Shown here: one piece after another, positions 56,776 through 64,000 of the stretch | Position numbering within the stretch: the first letter of the stretch is position 1 | Layout: each line of letters opens with the position of its first letter | Assembly: GCA_023374025.1 (NCBI GenBank) | Contig: SIJG01000120.1 | Coordinates: 1-64,000 of the forward strand | Source: Heterodera schachtii | Lineage: Eukaryota; Nematoda; Chromadorea; Rhabditida; Heteroderidae | Direction of reading: 5' to 3' | Length of the DNA: 64,000 nt | Program-made: the position numbers and the translations under genes | The notes under the pieces: model-generated | What the model saw: the letters and a program-made list of their open reading frames with translations, nothing else | What the model was told of the DNA's origin: nothing | Database searches by the model: none

Positions 56776-57725
56776 TCTATTATTTGTATTAAGATTATTT
56801 TCCGGATTTAACCGTTCTAAAAGGTTAGGAGTCCCCATTTTGTGCATTTTCCGCATTTTGAATCAGTTTAAAAACAATTCAATAGGCCTAAACTTTTCAA
56901 TTGATAGTAAAAGTATATTGTTTTCGGACGAAAGAATCAACAAATCAAAATGAGAGCACCAAATCAAATTTCAATTGGTGAGATCGTCGACCATTTCTCA
57001 AATATAATTAATTTTCGTTGCTTTCATCCACTTTTTTTTTCTCCTTTTCCGCTTGTGGCAAATTGTCGTCCCAAAATTCGTCGATTTCCCATTGAATCGC
57101 CGTCGTCTTTTCACTAATTGGGCATCGCTTCATCAACCAATAATTAATGAAGTCAACACCGCCGCCATCTTCATCAGCACCACCGTAACATGGCATTTTT
57201 TCCAATGTCAGCTTTTCCTTGGTTCGTTCGTTCACCGATTCAAATTGGCTCAATTGATGTTTTACATCTGCAAACTTAATTTTGTAGCTGCCAGAAAAAT
57301 TGGTGGCACGGGCAAATGCCTAAACAAAATAAAAGGAAGCGAAAATCAAAGACTATCAATCAGTTTTTTTATGAGAATGTGACCAAACGCACCTCCTTGA
57401 AACTGTTGACCCAGCCGATGTTTCCTTCTTCGTCCATATCTTCACAAAACATCGGGTAACAGACCACCAGTATCGATTGAAATCAATTGATCAAGATCAG
57501 TGAGAACTGTTGGCGAAGTGCGGCGGCGCAAACTGTCCAAATGAGCGGCAAAAGGAAAGTACAATTGGCGAATGTTTGTCACAAAAAGTGGCCAAATTTC
57601 ATGGATAAAAACATCCCAAATTCGTTGGTCATTTGAAATAGACAACTCCAATTTGGTGCCATTTCTGTCCCAAATTTGCTTGTTGGAACGGACAAATTCA
57701 ATGACGGAATAGTCAATGTATCTGA
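56764..57725. repeat. Left arm of a large inverted repeat
   Basis: This arm (A6 exons 3-4 and 3' flank) is almost identical to the inverse of 59150-60214. The right arm is longer by about 110 bp because intron 4 and the end of exon 4 were deleted here. Spacer about 1.4 kb. Confidence 0.85.
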
Positions 57726-58048
57726 AGAAATTTAATGCTCTTTAATATATTATGTACTGAAAAGTTAAAAATTACTCAATATGAAGGTGCTTAAAACGAA
57801 TTTTGTTGGGCAAAGGACGGTCAGGAAATGGAAATGGCACAAATTTGTCATCGATCTGTACAGACAGTTTCGCTTTAGGTCCAATGCCCTCGAAAATTAT
57901 TTCTCTCCAAATTGTCAATTCGCTTCTGCCATCAAAATGCGCGTCAACCAAAACATCGAAACGATAGGAAAGCAATGCCATTTTGAGACCGAGTTGAGCA
58001 TGTTCAAAAGATGGGAGAATGTCCATCCAAACATCGCTGCAAATCCAA
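57008..58048 (-). pseudogene. A-type gene A6, rearranged
   Basis: Minus exons 57776-58048 (ICSDVWMDILPSFEHAQLGL, F-box-like), 57393-57721 and 57008-57319. No MNRR exon or TATA box is found upstream. Exon 3 has one extra base (TTTT near 57445) that creates a TGA after GGLLPDVL, and lacks the KWLHTPSKNGQ block found in A2-A5. Exon 4 (NFSGSYKIKFADVKHQL, FESVNERTKEKLTLEK, LMKRCPISEK) is fused in frame to the last exon (PQAEKEKKKVDESNEN) by loss of intron 4. The same extra base occurs in A7. Confidence 0.75.
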
Positions 58049-58738
58049 CTGAAATGCGTACGTAAAAAATTACTTAAAAAGAGAAATTGGCACTTTTTGC
58101 AGTTTAATTGACCCGATGAAAAACAAAAAATAGGAAGCAAATTTATAAAAAAAATTACAAACCAAAAGCCGGAAACCCCAACTCGTACTGCCTTCTGAGA
58201 CAAATTTCTGTCTTTTCACAGTACGAGTTGGATTTTTGCCAATGATTTAACCTCAAAAGCCCCCTCCGCCCCGTGTGTTTTTTTTTCGCCGGGCCCACTA
58301 AACTACAAAAGTTGCTCAAAAATCTTTCATTTAAATATTTCTCACATTTTTTTGCCTTAAACGTTGGTTCATTTTGCAGCAATTAACAGCTCAATTATTG
58401 TCGTATGTAGCTGAAAATAGAAAGAAATTGAAGAAGATGACAGACTAACTCGATTTTCATAATTAATTACACTTAATTAGTGAAATCGACGATTGTTGTA
58501 CACTTTAAGGGCCCCGGGCGACAGTTCTGAACAAAATTATAGGCCCAGGATTTAGTAGTCCCAGGCTCATAATCAGGGATGGCAGATGAATATTTTCAAA
58601 TGCCTCATTTGGCATGCAAAAAAACCTCATTTTGGGTCAAAAAGCCTCATTTTTACAAATTTATTCAAAATTTTTGCCCTTTTGACACACCAATCAATTG
58701 GAAAAAGGGAAAAGTGTGCTGATTATTGAACCATCAAA

Positions 58739-59981
58739 ATGAACAGACGGTAAGGAATTTTTTTTTATAAATTACAAATTTTCGTTTACCCAATTCTTTT
58801 TTCATGTTTCAGTTGGATTTGTAGCGATGTGTGGATGGACATTCTCCCATCTTTTGACCGTCCCCAACTCGGCCTCAAATTGGCATTGCTTTCTTATCGT
58901 TTCGATGCTTTGGTTGACACGCATTTTGATGGCAAAACGGAATTGACAATTTGGAAAGAGATTAAAATTCGAAAGGACATGGAGGACGAGGAAATTGGAC
59001 AAAAAGCGAAACTGTCTGTTTTGATCGATGGCATTTTTGTGGCATTTCCGATGCCCGACCATCCGTTGCCAAACAAATTCGCTTTCTTTTCCTTTTGATT
59101 GAGTAACTTTCAATTTTTTTTGTTTATATTAATGCATTTTTATGTTTCTTCAGATACATTGACTATTCCGTCATTGAATTTGTCCGTTCCAACAAGCAAA
59201 TTTGGGACAGAAATGGCACCAAATTGGAGTTGTCTATTTCAAATGACCAACGAATTTGGGATGTTTTTATCCATGAAATTTGGCCACTTTTTGTGACAAA
59301 CATTCGCCAATTGTACTTTCCTTTTGCCGCTCATTTGGACAGTTTGCGCCGCCGCACTTCGCCAACAGTTCTCGCTGATCTTGATCAATTGATTTCAATC
59401 GATACTGGTGGTCTGTTACCCGATGTTTTGTGAAGATATGGACGAAGAAGGAAACATCGGCTGGGTCAACAGTTTCAAGGAGGTGCGTTTGGTCACATTC
59501 TCATAAAAAAACTGATTGATAGTCTTTGATTTTCGCTTCCTTTTATTTTGTTTAGGCATTTGCCCGTGCCACCAATTTTTCTGGCAGCTACAAAATTAAG
59601 TTTGCAGATGTAAAACATCAATTGAGCCAATTTGAATCGGTGAACGAACGAACCAAGGAAAAGCTGACATTGGAAAAAATGCCATGTTACGGTGGTGCTG
59701 ATGAAGATGGCGGCGGTGTTGACTTCATTAATTATTGGTTGATGAAGCGATGCCCAATTAGTGAAAAGACGACGGCGATTCAATGGGAAATCGACGAATT
59801 TTGGGACGACAATTTGAACAAAGTCACAATTAATTTGTGTGGTGATATCAATGAATCCATTGGGTAAGCAGCGACAGCAATTTTTGATTTTGTCGAGAAA
59901 TAAAAAAAATTTAATTTTAGTCTATTGTCGCCACCAGCGGAAAAGGAGAAAAAAAAAGCGGATGAAAGCAACGAAAATTAA
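58739..59981 (+). pseudogene. A-type gene A7, mosaic with two frameshifts
   Basis: Exons 58739-58749 (MNRR), 58813-59102, 59154-59482, 59556-59863 and 59921-59981. Exon 2 (WMDILPSFDRPQLGLKLALL) and intron 2 resemble A5; exons 3-5 are nearly identical to A6. Exon 2 lacks one A near 59077 (stop soon after) and exon 3 has the same extra T as A6 near 59426. Exon 4 ends INLCGDINESIG and the tail is LLSPPAEKEKKKADESNEN. No TATA box of the A2/A3/A5 kind lies upstream, consistent with a recombined 5' end. Confidence 0.75.
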
Positions 59982-60214
59982 TTATATTTGAGAAATGGTC
60001 GACGATCTCACCAATTGAAATTTGATTTGGTGCTCTCATTTTGATTTGTTGATTCTTTCGTCCGAAAACAATATACTTTTACTATCAATTGAAAAGTTTA
60101 GGCCTATTGAATTGTTTTTAAACTGATTCAAAATGCGGAAAATGCACAAAATGGGGACTCCTAACCTTTTAGAACGGTTAAATCCGGAAAATAATCTTAA
60201 TACAAATAATAGAA
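59150..60214. repeat. Right arm of the large inverted repeat
   Basis: Inverse partner of 56764-57725, extending through the A7 3' flank to GGAAAATAATCTTAATACAAA. Confidence 0.85.
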
Positions 60215-60364
60215 AGACTGGCTAATTTAATTAAGCCAACATTTTGCTCAACTAATGTTTAGGGCTGGGGATTTAAGCAGGGCTTCCATGTACTGATTTA
60301 TCAATAGGGCTCGGAATTATATGCACATGCATAAGATCGATCATTTCACAAATTAAATTAATTA

Positions 60365-60580
60365 ATTCACTTCCACGCTTTGTCCACGTAAGCCAATTGT
60401 CTCTGTATTCCAAGTGTTAGTCCCAATTGTCCACGTAGACCAATTGTCCAATTTTCCACATAGACCAATTGTCGCTGTATTCCAATTGTTAGGCCAATTA
60501 TCCACGTAGGCTAATTGTCGCTGTAATCTAATTGTTAGGGCAATTGTCCATTTAGGCCAATTGTCCGCGTTGGCATATAT
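60365..60580. repeat. Degenerate CCAATTGTCCACGTAG repeat
   Basis: Eight or so units of CCAATTGTC followed by CACGTAG, GCTGTATT or similar words. No gene. Confidence 0.7.
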
Positions 60581-60666
60581 GTACTGTCCTCCCTACTTTT
60601 TGTCTGAGAGCGGTTGAAATTAGATATATTGGCATTCTCTGTCCATTTTTAGATATTTAATTTTAG

Positions 60667-60727
60667 TCCATTGTCGCCACCAGCGGAAGAAGAGAAAGAA
60701 GAAGCGGATGAAAGCAACGAAAATTAA
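60667..60727 (+). pseudogene. Isolated A-type last exon
   Basis: After TTTTAG, the frame PLSPPA / EEEKEEADESNEN ends in TAA at 60725-60727, as in A7. The rest of the gene is absent; the 3' flank copies that of A7. Confidence 0.75.
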
Positions 60728-60879
60728 TTATATTTGAGAAATGGTCGAGACGATCTCACCAATTGAAATTTGATTTGATGCTCTCATTTGATTTGTTGAT
60801 TCTTTCGTTCGAATTCAATATACTTTTACTATCAATTGAAAAATTAAACTTATTGAATTGTTTTTGAACTCGTTTGTCG

Positions 60880-61080
60880 TTTATCATCAATCAGAATTAA
60901 AAATTTTGTCGTTTGTCGTATGTCTCCCGAAATTTGTCGTTTGTCGTCTGAAATTAGGCGTTTGTCGTTGTCTCGAAAATTCTGATTGGTTTTTAAGACA
61001 AACGCCAAATTTCATACGACAAACGCCCAAATATTTGGGGGGCGCCGAACACCACCCCTCAAACTTGTCGTCTGAGAAGT
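60880..61080. repeat. GTCGTTT repeats in opposing orientation
   Basis: GTCGTTTGTCGTATGTC-like repeats (60908-60970) face GACAAACGCC repeats (61007-61030), forming a loose palindrome. Confidence 0.6.
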
Positions 61081-61233
61081 GTCCCAAAATGCCACCACAA
61101 AATTTTCATCCAAAAATTATTTCATGTTAAAAACAAGTTCCTAGGGGTAAAAAAGTTCGCTGATCATGAATCCAAACTCAGATTTTAATTATCATGCTTT
61201 TATCAGTGTTTTTGATCAAATTATAAGTGCCAC

Positions 61234-61513
61234 GTTATGTTGGTGCTGATGAAGATGGCGGCGGTGTTGAATACATTATTTATTGGCTGTTGAAGCGATG
61301 CCCAATTAGTGAAAAGGCGACGGCGGACCAATGGGAAAATTGGGATGTCAATTTGAACAAAGTCACAATTTTTTTGTGGGGTGACATCAATAAATCCATT
61401 GGGTGAGCAGCAACAGCAATTTTTGATTTTGTTGAAAAACAAAAACAATTTTTAGGCCATTATCGTCACCAGCGGTAGAAAAAGCGGATCAAAGCATGGA
61501 AAATGTCGTCTAA
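61234..61513 (+). pseudogene. A-type fragment (end of exon 4 and last exon)
   Basis: Frame YVGADEDGGGVEYIIYWLLK, RCPISEKATADQWENWDVNL, then IFLWGDINKSIG to GTGAGC (61403), and a last exon 61456-61513 (PLSSPAVEKADQSMENVV, TAA). Exons 1-3 are missing. Its 3' flank is a third copy of the A7 flank. Confidence 0.8.
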
Positions 61514-62480
61514 TTGCGCGGAAGTGAATTAATTATATTTGAGAAATGGTCGAGACGATCTCACCAATTGAAATTTGATTTGATGCTCTCATTTGATTTG
61601 TTGATTCTTTCGTTCGAAAACAACATACATTTAATATCAATTGAAAAGTTTAGGCCAAATAATTATTTTTGAACTGATTCAAAATGCGGAAAAATGCACA
61701 AAACGGGGACTCCTAACCTTTTAGAACGGTCAAACCCAGAAAATAAATACAAATAATAGTCGGGATAATTTACCTAATAAGCCACTGGTGATTTAAGCAG
61801 GGCTTCCATCTATCCTGATCTATCAGATTTATTCTAATTTAATTATATTTGAGAAATGATCGATCTCATACAATTGGAAACAGGATTTAGATGCTTATTT
61901 CCTCTCATCACAAATGCTTATTGTTGATTCTTTCATTCGAATATACAAATAAATGTTTATTATTTATTTATTTGCATGCTTTTTGATTATTGCCAATTAA
62001 ACTAAAGATTTTTAATTGATTTGACGCCTAAGGTGAAAAGAGGGCACTTTATTTTAAGCGATGCTAAAATCAACAAAAATTAGTTCCAAAAAATTAAATT
62101 TTAAAAATTTATATGAATTAACCTCAAAAACTCTGTTAAAATTACCCATGCCCATGATAGATAAAAGACCATTTTACAGTACACTCCAAACAAAATTAAA
62201 TCGCAGAGAAAAATGCATTAACAAAACAAATTCACATACATTCAATGATCACTGATCACGAATTTGAGTTCTATCTTGCAAAATCAAGAAAACTTTTCAA
62301 GGAAAAAAGGGCAAATTTTTTGAAAATTTTAACATTTGATGTGACCCCAAAATGGCAAAAATTTGTGACTTTTTGACGCAAAAATATGCTACAACTCGGG
62401 GAGCTATGCTTGCCTTTTTCTTCTCCTCCGCCTCATTCCATTTATTCATTCGTCCATTTCCGGTCATTTTGTTCCTGCAA

Positions 62481-64000
62481 ATGCCTTCAGAAATTCTGTA
62501 CGTTTATTATTTCTTTTTTTTTCTAACGTTTCTCATTTCTTTTGCTCCGCTTTTGAACAATTTCGATATTAAAATTTCAAAACCAATTTTAAAAGTGGTA
62601 GCTTTTTGGAAGCTAAAAATTCAATTTTGGATTAACTCGCTTTGATGCTTTTCCCAATTAATTTTTCAGTTTGTCTGCCGTGATACTTCTGTTGGTCGGC
62701 TGTGCCACCATTCTTTTTTGGTTCTTTTTTGGCCATGTCAAAAAACGACGACGCCCTCACAAAAAAGAAATGTAAAAAAATCAATCAAAAATATGGAAAT
62801 TTCATAAAAATTCTCCCAATTTTCAGTTTTATCTGCGGCGATTGTTGGCTTTTGGTGTTTGATTTTCTTGCGCCTTCTCAACTCGGCCTTGGAATTGCAC
62901 TGATCAACCGCCGCTTTAACTGCATCGTCGACGAACACTTCAAGACACGCAAATGGAAATTGGACAAAATGCGAATTTGCCACAAAATTGGAGAGAATGG
63001 CACCAAACAAATGCAAATTGTCAATTCCGATGGAAATCCATTGCCAATCCCGCAAAATCCAGTTGCCCAGCAAAGTCATCGGATTCAGAAGCATTAATAT
63101 CTTGTAAAAATTTGATTAAATTGGAATTTTTCGTCTAAATTTTTTGATTTTCAGTTACATCGACCAAAATGCCGTCGCTTTTCTCCGTCGTTTTCATCGG
63201 TTTTTCGACGTTTGTGCCATCTATTTGATCATTATCACTGAAAATGTTCGCATTTTGGACTTTGTTATGCTCAACATTTGGCCAATACTTCGTGACTTCA
63301 TCATCCGTCTGCATTTTAACTCCATCGCTTTTCGTCGTATGCGTCAATTGGCCCCGTCACTTCTCAGCAATTGTCCATCCGTTCGCTTTGTCTCTTTCAA
63401 TGATGCCATTCTCCCCGCTTTTCCGCCCGATGAAAGTGCCAATGCGTCGGATGGCCAAGCTGTGACCAAATGGTTGTTCACGCCTCGTCCGGATAGTCGG
63501 CCCAAGTGGTTCAGAAGCTTTGTGAATTCACCGGTTGGTCAATGGTCGTCAACGATTGAACAGATTAAAGCGGTGATTATCCCTATTTTATTGGATTTTC
63601 TATGATTTTTTTGTCCCATTTTTAGGCATTTTCCAATGCTTCTTCTCCGGTTACTTTTTGCATTCACTTTTGGTCCTCTTCTCCGATTGACTCCGTTGTG
63701 CCATTTGATCTGATCAACGAAGTGACTGGAGAGAAATTGTATCTTCTAAAAGCAGCAAATAATTGTTGGCTGTTCCGTTGTCCAATTGTATGGGATGAGC
63801 CAAAATGGAGAAATGTGTGGGAAGAATTAAGTGCTCGACAGAACCCAATTGACATTTGGGTCAGAGACGGCGCATTCGACGACGGGTGAACAAATTTAAA
63901 ATGCTTAATCATTTTATGGGTCTAATCAACAATTGAACAATGCTTTTTTCAGTCTTCTCGACGCCACTTCTCCCGGGTCGAGTGATCAGCAGAAGAAATG
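62481..64000 (+). CDS. B-type membrane-anchored F-box-like protein B4 (frameshift, runs to window edge)
   Basis: Exons 62481-62497 (MPSEI), 62670-62771, 62827-63103, 63155-63572, 63626-63885 and 63953 to the edge. Exon 2 has the membrane helix (SAVILLLVGCATILFWFFFG) and KKRRRPHKK. Exon 3 has CGDCWLLVFDFLAPSQLGLG, exon 4 YIDQNAVAFLRRFHRFFDV and MRQLAPSLLSNCPSVRF, exon 5 FDLINEVTGEKLYLLKAANN, exon 6 LLDATSPGSSDQQKK with the stop codon probably completed by the next base. Exon 3 has one extra base near 63060 (CCAGTTGCCC where B2 has CCGTTGCCC), which gives an early TAA. Upstream DNA resembles B2 (CTTCTCCTCCGCCTCATTCC) but lacks its TATAAAAA. Confidence 0.75.

Noticed and set aside
57772..58203. 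Start of A6 at an upstream ATG giving a hydrophobic N-terminus (about 50 residues before the F-box-like segment)
   Set aside because: The added stretch crosses the conserved exon 2 acceptor and has no counterpart in other A copies; more likely chance read-through at a rearrangement border.

Overview
The window is eukaryotic and most likely from a tylenchid, probably cyst-forming, plant-parasitic nematode (Heterodera/Globodera type). The evidence is small exons split by introns of about 45-60 nt, several GC-AG introns, BTB-BACK-MATH genes, a multicopy F-box-like family whose C-terminal motifs I recall from Globodera/Heterodera gene sets, Bel/Pao LTR DNA, and a degenerate GCCTAA (nematode telomere-type) tract. 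No database was searched, so the genus is inference.

Layout. 1-1.7 kb: about 15 copies of a 118-bp satellite. 2-8.7 kb: AT-rich, with a chain of exons of unknown proteins, a tRNA-like pseudogene and two foldback elements. 8.7-10 kb: LTR-like retroelement remnant. 10.5-12.9 kb: a nearly intact BTB-BACK-MATH-MATH gene. 13-16.4 kb: foldback elements and minisatellites. 16.9-18.9 kb: a broken BTB paralogue cut by an LTR. 18.9-23.9 kb: a decayed Bel/Pao element in minus orientation (5' LTR, primer site, hairpin-array leader, gag, truncated 3' LTR) abutting an inverted LTR. 23.9-38.1 kb and 45.3-64 kb: a cluster of F-box-like paralogues. 42.4-43.3 kb: a five-exon gene for a 182-aa secreted protein, found only by splicing by eye.

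The F-box-like cluster has two architectures sharing one core. Type A starts from an 11-nt exon (MNRR) and has no membrane segment. Type B starts from a 17-nt exon followed by an exon encoding one transmembrane helix and a basic KKRRRPHK-like stretch. Copies are A2, A3, A5, A6, A7 plus A fragments, and B1 to B4. By exon phase only A3 (357 aa) and B2 (372 aa) are free of lesions. Most others carry single-base indels, often in homopolymers, that may be real decay or long-read assembly errors. A6 and A7 share near-identical 3' halves as an inverted repeat, while A7 has an A5-like 5' half, so A7 is a mosaic.

Foreign DNA dominates the spacers. Seven long-inverted-repeat elements have unrelated ends but exact or near-exact 8-bp target duplications. 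F-box and BTB/MATH proteins are both typical substrate adaptors for cullin E3 ligases, so the locus looks like a fast birth-and-death cluster of possible ubiquitin-ligase adaptors with foldback elements and one LTR family as drivers of rearrangement. That functional reading is inference.
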